A stretch of 64,000 nucleotides of DNA from CAZWVM01 sp964637705. GTDB lineage: Bacteria; UBA8481. Below the pieces are notes generated by a model. The model searched no databases. It worked only from the letters and a program-made list of their open reading frames with translations, and was not told the origin of the DNA. A program made the translations under genes and the position numbers. The stretch covers positions 40,989 through 104,988 of the forward strand of contig CAZWVM010000001.1 in NCBI GenBank assembly GCA_964637705.1, written 5' to 3'. Positions 43,002 to 51,263 of the stretch are shown here, in pieces (position 1 is the first letter of the stretch; the number at the start of each line of letters is the position of its first letter).

Positions 43002-44145
43002 AGCTCATCTCCTCGTCCGATCTCCTCCGCGGCTTCACGCGGGGCTCCGCCTCCTCGTCGCCGGCGGGCGAAGCCGCCTCGAAGGAGGAAAGCCCGGTCG
43101 CGATGTCGCGTGCCGGTTCGGGCGGCTTCTCCCGGACCCGGGCCGGCTCCGGGGCGCGCACCGGAACCTCCTTGACGAGTTCCGGCGCCGCCTCGAGGAG
43201 AGGATCAAGCCCCAGCGCCAGGCGGACGTAACCGTCGTAATCCTCCTTGGCGCGGCTGCGGCCGGGCGCGGAGAAGATGGTGCGCCCTCCGTCCAGCGCC
43301 CTCACGTATTCCGCGCTCGTGCGGATCACCTCGGGCAGGAGCTGCCCGGGATAATCCCGCTTCAGGCGCTCGAGGGCCTCGATCGAGGTCTTCTCGCGGC
43401 GGTCATAGCGCGAGTAGAGGATCTTCACGGCCGGCGGATCCACGTGGAAGGTGTCGCAGATCGACGCGATCTCGCGCATCGTCAGCTCGATGCCCTTGAA
43501 TGAGAAGGCGTCGGCGCCCGTGGGGATCGTCACCGCGTCGGCGGCGCAGATGGTGGAGATGACGGCCGCGCCGAGCGACGGCGGGCAGTCGATGACGACG
43601 AGGTCGAAGCCGAGGGCGCGGAGCGCCTCGCAGACGCCCTTCACGGCGTTCTTTTGCGAAACGGGGCTGGCGAGCGCGGAATCGAGGAGCCCGTTCTGGA
43701 GCGAGGACGGGAGGAGCGAGAGGCCGGGAGCGATCTCGCGCAGCGCCGCCGCCGTGTCCGCCTCCGGGTCCTGCCACGTGTCGTAGAAGACCGGGTCGTC
43801 CTCCTCCGCCGTCACGCCCAGGGCGAGGGAGGCCGAGGCCTGGGAATCGAGGTCGAGGAGGCAGGTGCGAAACCCGGCCTGGGCGGCGCGCACGGCGAGA
43901 GCGACCGAGGCCGTGGTCTTGCCGATCCCGCCCCTCATATTCACGTGGGCGATGACGCGGAAGGAGAAATCCGCGCCGCGTTCCTCCAAGAACCCGCGGA
44001 CGCGCGCCGAGGATATCGCGCGGGCCTCGGCCGCGCCGGCGCCGAGCGCCCGTGCGGCCAGCGGGGCGGGCATCCTCAGGAATCCGGCCAAGTCATGGAG
44101 CGTCGGTCCGGACGTCTCCCCTGCCGTGTGCTCGACTTCGTTCAT
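42994..44145 (-). CDS. ParA/MinD-type ATPase
   Basis: A 383-residue ParA-family ATPase. ATG 44145 overlaps the ABC exporter stop as ATGA. After a 60-residue helical N-terminus comes the Walker A region (RGGIGKTTA at about 71-79), where the usual first Lys of KGGxGKT is Arg. Next are LLDLDSQASASLALG and the Walker B region VVIDCPPSLGAA. Residues after about 325 form a Pro/Glu/Arg-rich tail. ParA proteins dimerise on ATP and form gradients on DNA or membrane to position cargo. No ParB is nearby. Here the likely cargo is a protein or membrane complex of this cluster rather than a chromosome, as with McdA or MinD, which is inference. Confidence 0.92.
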   Translation of the reverse strand: MNEVEHTAGETSGPTLHDLAGFLRMPAPLAARALGAGAAEARAISSARVRGFLEERGADFSFRVIAHVNMRGGIGKTTASVALAVRAAQAGFRTCLLDLDSQASASLALGVTAEEDDPVFYDTWQDPEADTAAALREIAPGLSLLPSSLQNGLLDSALASPVSQKNAVKGVCEALRALGFDLVVIDCPPSLGAAVISTICAADAVTIPTGADAFSFKGIELTMREIASICDTFHVDPPAVKILYSRYDRREKTSIEALERLKRDYPGQLLPEVIRTSAEYVRALDGGRTIFSAPGRSRAKEDYDGYVRLALGLDPLLEAAPELVKEVPVRAPEPARVREKPPEPARDIATGLSSFEAASPAGDEEAEPRVKPRRRSDEEMSYD

Positions 44146-45800
44146 GACGGGCCTCCGTTCGCCGCGATCCGGCCGTAATCCATCTTGATGACCCGGTCCG
44201 CGACCGGGAAATACCTGTCGTCGTGAGTCGCCGCGATCACCGTCTTGCCGCGGCGCTTGAAGTCCGCGAGGATCTCCTCGTAGAAGAACCGCCGGAACGC
44301 CGGGTCCTGGTCGGCCGCCCACTCGTCGAAGACATACACCGGCTTGTCGTCGAGCATGGCGACGAGAAGCGCGAGGCGCTTCTTCTGCCCGCTCGAGAGA
44401 TCCTGGTGGGTGAACCTCCCGTCACGGAAGGACGTCTTCCGGTCCAGCTCCAGCATCTTCAGGAGCTCGTTCACGCGCGCTTCGTCGATCCCGTTTCCGC
44501 CGTAGATGCGATCAAAGAGGTGGTAGTCCGAGAAGATGGCCGCGTAGAGCTCCCGGTACTCGCCGATGTTCTGCGGCGAAAGCACCCAGCCGTCCCAGCG
44601 GATGATGCCGCCCTCGGCGGCGTAGAGTCCCGTCAAGAGCTTCAGGAAGGTCGACTTGCCGCTGCCGTTTCCGCCGACGAGGAAGACCGTCTCGCCGCCG
44701 CGAATCGTGAGATCGATCGGGCCGACGTTAAAAAGCGCCCTTCCCTCCTCGTCACGATACGCGAAAACCACGTCCTCGAAGTGGATCTCCCGCGGCGCCG
44801 CGCACTTGCCTCTCACGGGCACCGGTTCGGCCGGTTCGCCCAGCGCCTCCTCGAGCCGGTAAAGGTTGGAGATCGACACGTTGGCCATGGCGAAGACCTG
44901 GATCGACGAGACGACGGCGGTGAGCGGCCCGACGATGAAGAGGATGGCGGCCGTGATCCTCACCATCTGGTCCGTGTAGGTGGCGCTGAAGCGGGGCAGG
45001 ATGAAGACCAGGATCCCGATCAGGACGTAGAAGAAGGATTGCGAAAACGTGGCCATCCCGGCGAACTGCGTGCCCGTGCGGATCTTCAGGTCACGCGTGC
45101 TGTTCGAGATCCCGCTCAGGACGTCGAAGACGTCGTCGCTCTTGCGGCGGTTCAGCCGGATCTCCTTGAATCCGTTCAGGACGTTGGTGAGCGAGCCGAA
45201 GAACTCGATCTCCCTCTGCGTCGAAAGCTGGAGCGCGGACCGGATCGTCTTCTTCTCCTTGAAATAGTGCGCGATCCCGGCGGCGACGATCGCGGCAGCC
45301 AGGAGGAAGGCCGACGGCGAAAGCCAGGCGATGTAGAGGCTGCAGAAGAGAACCATCACGCCGTTCTGGAAGGTCTGGATGATGAAGGGAGCCGCCTGCG
45401 ATATCGTCTGCGTCTCCGTCGTGATGCGCGTGTAGATCTGCGCCTGCCCCAGGCGTTCGAGGAGGAGGAGCTCCGAGTTCCGGACCTTGTTCGAGAGACG
45501 TACGCGCATCTTGTTGATCATCGTCTCCGCCAGGACGATGGACCGCACGAGGATGACACGGTTCGTGAGGATGTAGAGCGCCATCGCGACGAGGAAGATG
45601 AGGAAGAGGCGGGGGCTGGGATGGCTCGGATCCGCGGCCGTCGAGCCGGCGTTGATCAGGCCGAGAAGCAGCGCGTTGGCGATTCCGGAGATCACGGAAA
45701 TCGTCACGAGCTGCGCGACCGAATCCTCGGATTCGCGTCTCACCAGGTCCAGGATCTGGGTGTATTGCTTCGGCTTCACGCCCTCACCGTCGTCGTTCAC
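44142..45800 (-). CDS. Cyclic-peptide/lipopeptide ABC exporter (SyrD/PvdE type)
   Basis: A 552-residue half-transporter starting at GTG 45800. An N-terminal membrane domain with about six helices (for example LVTISVISGIANALLLGLI, LFLIFLVAMALYILTN, LLAAAIVAAGIAHYF) is followed by a nucleotide-binding domain: Walker A GGNGSGKST near 371-379, signature LSSGQKKR near 468, Walker B VYVFDEWAADQDP near 492 and an H-loop in ATHDD near 525. The spacing and the motifs (YAAIFSDYHLFDRIYG, DEWAADQDP) are those of the SyrD/PvdE group, which moves nonribosomal lipopeptides and siderophore precursors over the inner membrane. It is the first gene of the six-gene operon and the most likely exporter of the product made here. 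Confidence 0.95.
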   Translation of the reverse strand: MNDDGEGVKPKQYTQILDLVRRESEDSVAQLVTISVISGIANALLLGLINAGSTAADPSHPSPRLFLIFLVAMALYILTNRVILVRSIVLAETMINKMRVRLSNKVRNSELLLLERLGQAQIYTRITTETQTISQAAPFIIQTFQNGVMVLFCSLYIAWLSPSAFLLAAAIVAAGIAHYFKEKKTIRSALQLSTQREIEFFGSLTNVLNGFKEIRLNRRKSDDVFDVLSGISNSTRDLKIRTGTQFAGMATFSQSFFYVLIGILVFILPRFSATYTDQMVRITAAILFIVGPLTAVVSSIQVFAMANVSISNLYRLEEALGEPAEPVPVRGKCAAPREIHFEDVVFAYRDEEGRALFNVGPIDLTIRGGETVFLVGGNGSGKSTFLKLLTGLYAAEGGIIRWDGWVLSPQNIGEYRELYAAIFSDYHLFDRIYGGNGIDEARVNELLKMLELDRKTSFRDGRFTHQDLSSGQKKRLALLVAMLDDKPVYVFDEWAADQDPAFRRFFYEEILADFKRRGKTVIAATHDDRYFPVADRVIKMDYGRIAANGGPS

Positions 45801-45868
45801 GTTGCCGCCCCGCCGCGTTCCCGGGGCGCGGCAGGCCGGGAACCTCGGGTTCCGGGACCGCCGTCCCT

Positions 45869-45897
45869 ATCAAACAGCAGCTTCCCCCGGACGGCAA
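45869..45897 (-). promoter_or_regulatory. Possible sigma-70 promoter of the exporter operon
   Basis: Read on the minus strand, TTGCCG (45897-45892) and TTTGAT (45874-45869) are 17 bp apart, each matching four of six consensus positions. The pair lies in the 183-bp space before the exporter gene and would give a leader of about 60 nt. This is a weak match. Confidence 0.35.
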
Positions 45898-45983
45898 GCG
45901 GTTTCAACGAACAGGGCACGTTCGACAACGCTTACGACCCGTGATGAATGCGGCGGAGCGGTTTTCGAGGCGCGACCGTCTCG

Positions 45984-48110
45984 TCAATAGAAGTGGAAGG
46001 CCGTGACCAGGAGGATCGAGAAGCAGAGCAGGGGCCAGAAGACGACCTTCGGCAGGAAATTGTCCCGGTACTGGACCAGCTTCAGCGGGGTCTTCGCTCC
46101 CACCAGAGCCACGTCCACCACCACGCCCAGGGCCGCCATGTACATGAGGAAGTAGAAATACTCGAGGTAGATCAGCTGGTTCAGCCCGCCCATGTCGTTC
46201 CGCAGGCGGATGTGAGCGAGGAGCACGGCGAAGAAGAGGGCCGCGCTCGTGCCGGTCACGCGTCCTCCGCGGGCGTCGAAGGCCGTGATCCGCTCCGGCT
46301 GGCCCGAGATCATGAAGAGGAGGGCGAAGATGATGCCGCCGATCAAAAAGAGCGGAAGGATGTTCGAGATGAAAGGGGCCAGGAAGGAACGGCGGAGAAT
46401 GACATTGTAGGAGAGCACCGGGTAGTCGGTCTGCCCCACGAAATGGTCGATCCCGAAATTCGTGTTCAACCTTTCGTTCATGAAATCGAAGAAGCACTTC
46501 TCGGCGCGCCAGCCCGCCGTCAGGAAGTTCGGGGAGAGGCCGGGAAGGGTCTGGGGAATGAGGGAGTCATAGGCATCGATGTCGGGCACAAGGATGACGT
46601 TGCTGGAAAAATCACGGCGCGAAACGTAGAGCCAGACGTTCTGGGGATCGAGAGGATACTGCGAGAAATCGAAGTGCTGTCTCAGGGTCAGCCGGAAGTC
46701 CCACCCCACCGTCACGGTACTGCCGTCGGCGTGCCCGTGCTCGAAGGCCGGGTCGAGCCGCGTTTCGACCGCCTCCGGGAAGCTCACGCCGCGGATCACG
46801 CCATCGTGCCATCCCTTCTCGAACTTCTGCCAGATCGTGCCGCAAACCACGACGTCCGTCGTGCTCTTGAATTCGATCGAGCGCAGGAAGACTCCCGTCG
46901 GCACGAATATCGGCTCCGGCTCGCCGCGCGCCGCCGCCCGATCGCTCCGCTCGGTCATGAAATCCTGCAGACCCGTGCGGTCATGGATCAAGCGTCTCTT
47001 GCAGGACTCGAAGAAGCGCTGGTCGAACGAAAGGCTCCAGATGTATGCCGTAGCAAGGGTCATGAAGAAGGCCGAGAGAATGGAACCCGCCATGAGGCGC
47101 GCCGTCGCCCCCTCTTCCGCGCGCAGGAGCAGGAGGCAGGAGGCGGAGAGGAAGAGGGCCAGGGCGATGGCGATCAGGATCTTGTCCTGCCTCGTCTCCG
47201 TCACCCCGCCGATCATCTCGTCCCTCATGAAGAGAAGCGACAGGCTCCAGTCCGTGCCGGGGATCTGGCGGTAGTAGGTCCAGGCCATTTCCCCGGTCAG
47301 GTACGCCTTCCGCTCCATCATGCCCGGAATGCCGCTCGCGACACGCTCCGCGAGCTGCGCGAGATCCGGATCGGCATTCTCCTCCCCGAGGCTTCTCAGC
47401 GACTTCCTGTCCAGGACGTAATCCTCGTTGGGATGGTAGATGAAGCACCCGTCGCCCGAGGTGATGAACCCGTAGCCCTCCTCGCCGAGCGCGATCCGGG
47501 AGAGGATCTGGCGCAGGCCGCGGATCGCGTAGTTGACGCGGACCACGCCGATCGGCGCCGCCCCGGGCGCGTCGCCGGGACGCCGGACGGGGACGAGACA
47601 GCCCACCGTCCACTGCTTCGTGGCCTGGCCGAAGCTCGGCTCGCTCCATGTCACGCCGGAGTCCAGGGCGCTGCGATACCAGGAGGACTTCGTGTAGTCG
47701 TAGAACTGCTCGACCCGGAAGGCCTGTCGCCTCCCCTCGCGCATCCCGTAGTGAGGAGCGAAGAGCCGGTGGCCGGCGGCGGCGGAACCGGGCTCGAAGG
47801 CGACACCCGCCTCCAGGATCAGCGAATCCGATTCCACCGCGGCGCGGAAGAGCTCGGTCAGGGCTTCCTCGTCCAGGGTTTCCCGGCCCAGGGTGTCGGC
47901 CAGGGCATGCGCCAGCACCCCGATCCGGGAGATCTCGAGCGAGAGGTCCTGGGCCGCGTTCTGTGTCAGGAGATCGAGCCGTGCCTGGACGGAACGCGCG
48001 CGATGCTCACGGTGGACGATGTAGTAGGCGAGCGTGGCGGCGAAGAAGATGAAGGAACCGAGCGCGAGAAACCTGACCGCCCTGCGGACCGAATCCGACC
48101 GTTCCGTCAT
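45984..48110 (-). CDS. Cache sensor fused to pentameric ligand-gated ion channel
   Basis: A 708-residue membrane protein. ATG 48110 has GAAGGG about 5 nt upstream; the longer frame runs antisense through the PPTase gene. It has a membrane span at about 13-32, a periplasmic Cache-like sensor domain (about 36-300, YDYTKSSWYRSALDSG, GYGFITSGDGCFIYHP), and two more spans at about 311-333 and 339-361. A beta-rich extracellular domain follows, with the pro-loop FDFSQYPLDPQNVWLYV near 480-496, and then four helices: M1 578-600 (ISNILPLFLIGGIIF), M2 620-635 (ALFFAVLLAHI), M3 640-667 and M4 688-708. The Pro in M1 and the LLAHI end of M2 match prokaryotic GLIC-type channels. It would gate ions in response to a small ligand. 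It lies 53 bp downstream of the PPTase gene on the same strand. Confidence 0.85.
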   Translation of the reverse strand: MTERSDSVRRAVRFLALGSFIFFAATLAYYIVHREHRARSVQARLDLLTQNAAQDLSLEISRIGVLAHALADTLGRETLDEEALTELFRAAVESDSLILEAGVAFEPGSAAAGHRLFAPHYGMREGRRQAFRVEQFYDYTKSSWYRSALDSGVTWSEPSFGQATKQWTVGCLVPVRRPGDAPGAAPIGVVRVNYAIRGLRQILSRIALGEEGYGFITSGDGCFIYHPNEDYVLDRKSLRSLGEENADPDLAQLAERVASGIPGMMERKAYLTGEMAWTYYRQIPGTDWSLSLLFMRDEMIGGVTETRQDKILIAIALALFLSASCLLLLRAEEGATARLMAGSILSAFFMTLATAYIWSLSFDQRFFESCKRRLIHDRTGLQDFMTERSDRAAARGEPEPIFVPTGVFLRSIEFKSTTDVVVCGTIWQKFEKGWHDGVIRGVSFPEAVETRLDPAFEHGHADGSTVTVGWDFRLTLRQHFDFSQYPLDPQNVWLYVSRRDFSSNVILVPDIDAYDSLIPQTLPGLSPNFLTAGWRAEKCFFDFMNERLNTNFGIDHFVGQTDYPVLSYNVILRRSFLAPFISNILPLFLIGGIIFALLFMISGQPERITAFDARGGRVTGTSAALFFAVLLAHIRLRNDMGGLNQLIYLEYFYFLMYMAALGVVVDVALVGAKTPLKLVQYRDNFLPKVVFWPLLCFSILLVTAFHFY

Positions 48111-48163
48111 CACGCCCTTCGCGTCATCCTTTCTCGCTCCCGCCGCCCCGGTTCGCGGCGCCG

Positions 48164-48904
48164 CTAGGGTATATCCTCGAACGTCCGAATTGGCAAGGCG
48201 CCCCCCTCCAGGCAAAGAGCCGCCGCGTAGCCGGGGGCCACGTCGAGCCCGGTCAGGCTCCAGCGCGAGGCCTCGTTGGCGTCGCCCCCGATCGCCGTGA
48301 GCGCGGCCGGAACGCCCGGCCTCAACTCGACATCGAAGGAATCGAGCGGCATCGAGAGCCCCTCGCCCACGGCCTTGATGAACGCCTCCTTGCGCGTCCA
48401 GCAGAGGTAGAAGGCCTGCCGCCGGTCCTCCCCTTCGATCGTGTCCCAGGCCGCGCGCTCGCGCGCCGAGAAGTTCTGCCGGGCGATGTCGTCCATCTCG
48501 TCGATCTCCCGGACGGCGTGCTCCACGTCCACGCCGATGCGGCGGTCGCGGACGGCGGCCAGGAGGACGTAATCGCCGGAGTGGGAAAGGTTGAAGCGCA
48601 CCGGAGGCGAGGATATGGGTGCGGCGACCTCCGGCTTCCCGCGAGGGCCCGTCGAAAAACGAACCCGGCCGGGGTCCTCGCCCAGGTAGCGCGCCAGGAT
48701 CGTCCTCTGGCGCGCCCGCGCGATCGTGAAGGCGCGGGCCAGGTGATCGAAGCGGAACCGCGCCGCGCGTTCCCGCTCGGCGGGATCGAGAAGCGAAGCC
48801 AGCTTCTCGGAGCAGAAATGCCACGTCCGGAGATCGATCCTCCAGGCATGAACCTCTCCCTCCGGAAGCCGGTCCTTCTCCTCCATGGGAATCCGCCAGG
48901 TCAT
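48164..48904 (-). CDS. Sfp-type 4'-phosphopantetheinyl transferase
   Basis: A 246-residue enzyme that attaches phosphopantetheine from CoA to the Ser of carrier domains. Motifs are in family order: RFSTGPRGKPEV (about 101-112), RFNLSHSGDYVLLA (about 120), RRIGVDVEHAVREI (about 140, metal-binding Asp and Glu) and FYLCWTRKEAFIKAVGEG (about 185, W-KEA-K). ATG 48904 is used; ATG 48886 (MEEKDRL) is an in-frame alternative and neither has a clear ribosome site. This is the only PPTase in the window and the obvious activator of the ten carrier domains seen upstream. It is divergent from the cyclase gene at 49028. Confidence 0.95.
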   Translation of the reverse strand: MTWRIPMEEKDRLPEGEVHAWRIDLRTWHFCSEKLASLLDPAERERAARFRFDHLARAFTIARARQRTILARYLGEDPGRVRFSTGPRGKPEVAAPISSPPVRFNLSHSGDYVLLAAVRDRRIGVDVEHAVREIDEMDDIARQNFSARERAAWDTIEGEDRRQAFYLCWTRKEAFIKAVGEGLSMPLDSFDVELRPGVPAALTAIGGDANEASRWSLTGLDVAPGYAAALCLEGGALPIRTFEDIP

Positions 48905-49027
48905 CGGCTGACAGGATAATCCCGCAAGCCGCTCCGGGAAAGCCCGGGCGGCCGGGAACTCGACCTCGGGGCGTGGGGCGAGATCCCTTGGCGGGACGGC
49001 GGGATCTGATATTCTGGCCTCGATGTC

Positions 49028-51208
49028 ATGAGGTCCCCGGACACAGGCTTGCTGAAAGGCGTATCGGTCCGCTCCGGCGGTCGCGTCAGCATCCGGTTCT
49101 CCCTCGCGACCCTGGTCAGCTTCTGCGTCGTGGTCGCGGCCTTCCTGACGCTCGTCCTCGTCTTCTCGGCCGCCCGCGACTCCGCCCGCATGCTCCTCGT
49201 CCAGGTCATGCGCGAACTGAATCAGAACCTGCGCTCCCAGGCCTCTCTCTACCTCAACCAGGCCGGCCGCGCGCTCGAGACCGTCCGGACGCTTCATGAC
49301 GCGGGCGGCTTCGAGGAATCCGGCCGGCGCGCCCTGGATCGTTTTCTCGTCACCCTCATGGAGAACAACCCCCAGTTCGCCGATGTCTTCGTGGCGTCGC
49401 GGGACGGGCAATACATCGGGCTCAAGCGCATGCCCGACGGATCCCTGAGCGTTCGCAGCGTGAGGCGCGAAGCCGGTCGCGTGCTCACGCGGTGGAATCA
49501 CGCCGCGGCCGCGTGGACCGCGTCCTTCCCCGACGCGGATGAGCCGGTGAGCAGCGGGTATGACCCCCGGACGCGCCCCTGGTATCGTGCCGCCGTCGAG
49601 TCGAAGGGCCTGGCCTGGTCCGACGTCTACTTCTTCTCCACGACGCGCCGCCCCGGCGTCACCTGCTCCCTCCCGATCTACGGAGACGACACCGCGACGC
49701 CCCGCTTCGTCGTCGGCATCAACATCGGGCTCGAGGCCTTCTCCCATTTCCTGGGCACGAAGCTCCGGGACCGGATCTTCGTCGTCATCCTGGATGACGC
49801 GCGCCGCGTCGTCGCCCTCCCTCTCGCCCCGGGGGATGAAATGCCCGTGTCGAACGACGGCACGGCCACGGGGGGAGACGAACCCGGGCTCCCGAGGCTG
49901 GAGGAGAGCGGAAAGGCGGACCTGGTCGCCATGCTCATGTCTCTCGAGGGCGCCGATCCGCTCGAGGAAGCGACGGCCGGCGCGCGGGAGTTCATCGGCG
50001 AATTCGAGACCGCGGGCGAGCCTCATCTCGGGCTTCGCTACTCCCTCGCCGGCGAGACCCCCTGGAACTGGACGGTCCACGTCATGGTCCCGGAGGGGAT
50101 CTACATGGATGCCGTGCAGGACCGGATCATCGCGGCGGTCCTCGCCTCGCTCCTCCTCATCGCCCTCGCCCTCGCGCTCGGTCTCGTGCTCTCCCGCCGC
50201 ATCGCCGAACCCATGAAGCGGCTGGCGGCGGACATGGCGCGCGTCGAGCACTTCGACCTCGACGGGGATCATGGCGTGACGAGCCAGATCCGTGAGATCG
50301 ACGGGATCGCCAAGGCTTTCGACCGCATGAAGACCGGTCTTCGTTCCTTCCGCAAGTACGTGCCGGCCGATCTCGTCAAGAGCCTCGTCCGGCTCGGGCA
50401 GGAGGCGGACCTGGGCGGAGAGAGGCGCGAGATGACGGTCTACTTCTCGGACATCGCCGGCTTCACGACGATCTCGGAGCGCATGGACCCGGAGCAGCTC
50501 GTCCACCATCTCTCCGCCTATTTCTCCGACCTCGGCACCGTCTTCCGCGAGAACCGCGGCACGATCGACAAGTACATCGGCGACGCGATCATGGCCTTCT
50601 GGAACGCCCCGGAACGCGCCGAGAACCACGCGGAGCTGGGCTGCCGCACGGCGCTCCAGGTCCAGGCGCGCCTCGCCGTCCTCAACAGCCGCTGGCGCTC
50701 CGAGGGCCGGCCCGAGCTCGGCACCCGTTGCGGTCTCTCCACGGGGGAGGTCATCGTCGGCAACATGGGTTCCGAGGACCGGTTGAACTACACGGTGATC
50801 GGTGACACCGCCAACCTGGCCAGCCGCCTCGAGGGCCTGAACAAGTATTACGGCACGAGGATCATGCTGAGCGAGTCGACCTGGGAGCGCGTCAAGGAGT
50901 CGTTCCGAGCCCGGCGGCTCGATTACGTCGCGGTCAAGGGCAAGACGAAGCCGGTCGCCGTCTACGAGTTGCTCGCGGAGGGGCGGATCCTTCCGCCCGA
51001 GGAAGAGCGTTTCGTCGCGGTCTACGAGGAGGCCCTCTCGCTCCACGTCGCTCGCCGCTGGACCGACGCGATCCGGAAGCTCGATGAAGCCCTCCGCTTG
51101 AGACCGGACGACCTGGCCTCGCGCGGCCTGCGCGAGCGGTGCGAGGACTGCATCACCTCGCCGCCTCCCCCCGACTGGAACGGCAGCCACGTCATGGAGT
51201 CGAAGTAG
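49028..51208 (+). CDS. Cache-HAMP adenylyl cyclase (class III)
   Basis: A 726-residue sensor cyclase. Span 1 is at about 21-45, a periplasmic double-Cache-type domain at about 50-350 (WYRAAVESKGLAWSDVY), span 2 at about 368-391 and HAMP at about 392-445. The class III catalytic domain spans about 465-650. Both metal-binding Asp residues are visible (FSDIAGF near 471; GDAIMAF near 518), as are the substrate Lys in KYIGD, the IGDTANLASR motif with transition-state Asn and Arg, and a TPR-like tail (about 665-705). The Lys plus Asp pair predicts cAMP rather than cGMP. The start ATG 49028 lacks a good ribosome site. Its Cache region resembles in layout that of the channel protein across the divergent PPTase gene. 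It probably shares a transcript with the binding-protein gene 55 bp downstream. Confidence 0.93.
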   Translation: MRSPDTGLLKGVSVRSGGRVSIRFSLATLVSFCVVVAAFLTLVLVFSAARDSARMLLVQVMRELNQNLRSQASLYLNQAGRALETVRTLHDAGGFEESGRRALDRFLVTLMENNPQFADVFVASRDGQYIGLKRMPDGSLSVRSVRREAGRVLTRWNHAAAAWTASFPDADEPVSSGYDPRTRPWYRAAVESKGLAWSDVYFFSTTRRPGVTCSLPIYGDDTATPRFVVGINIGLEAFSHFLGTKLRDRIFVVILDDARRVVALPLAPGDEMPVSNDGTATGGDEPGLPRLEESGKADLVAMLMSLEGADPLEEATAGAREFIGEFETAGEPHLGLRYSLAGETPWNWTVHVMVPEGIYMDAVQDRIIAAVLASLLLIALALALGLVLSRRIAEPMKRLAADMARVEHFDLDGDHGVTSQIREIDGIAKAFDRMKTGLRSFRKYVPADLVKSLVRLGQEADLGGERREMTVYFSDIAGFTTISERMDPEQLVHHLSAYFSDLGTVFRENRGTIDKYIGDAIMAFWNAPERAENHAELGCRTALQVQARLAVLNSRWRSEGRPELGTRCGLSTGEVIVGNMGSEDRLNYTVIGDTANLASRLEGLNKYYGTRIMLSESTWERVKESFRARRLDYVAVKGKTKPVAVYELLAEGRILPPEEERFVAVYEEALSLHVARRWTDAIRKLDEALRLRPDDLASRGLRERCEDCITSPPPPDWNGSHVMESK

Positions 51209-51263
51209 CCGTCCGGCGGCGCCGGGTTGCGGGGCGTATCCCGCGCAGCCTGCCCTTGATTCC

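Noticed and set aside
48111..48824. N-terminal extension of the Cache-channel protein to 48824
   Set aside because: The extension overlaps the PPTase gene in another frame. ATG 48110 has a ribosome site and begins a signal-anchor.
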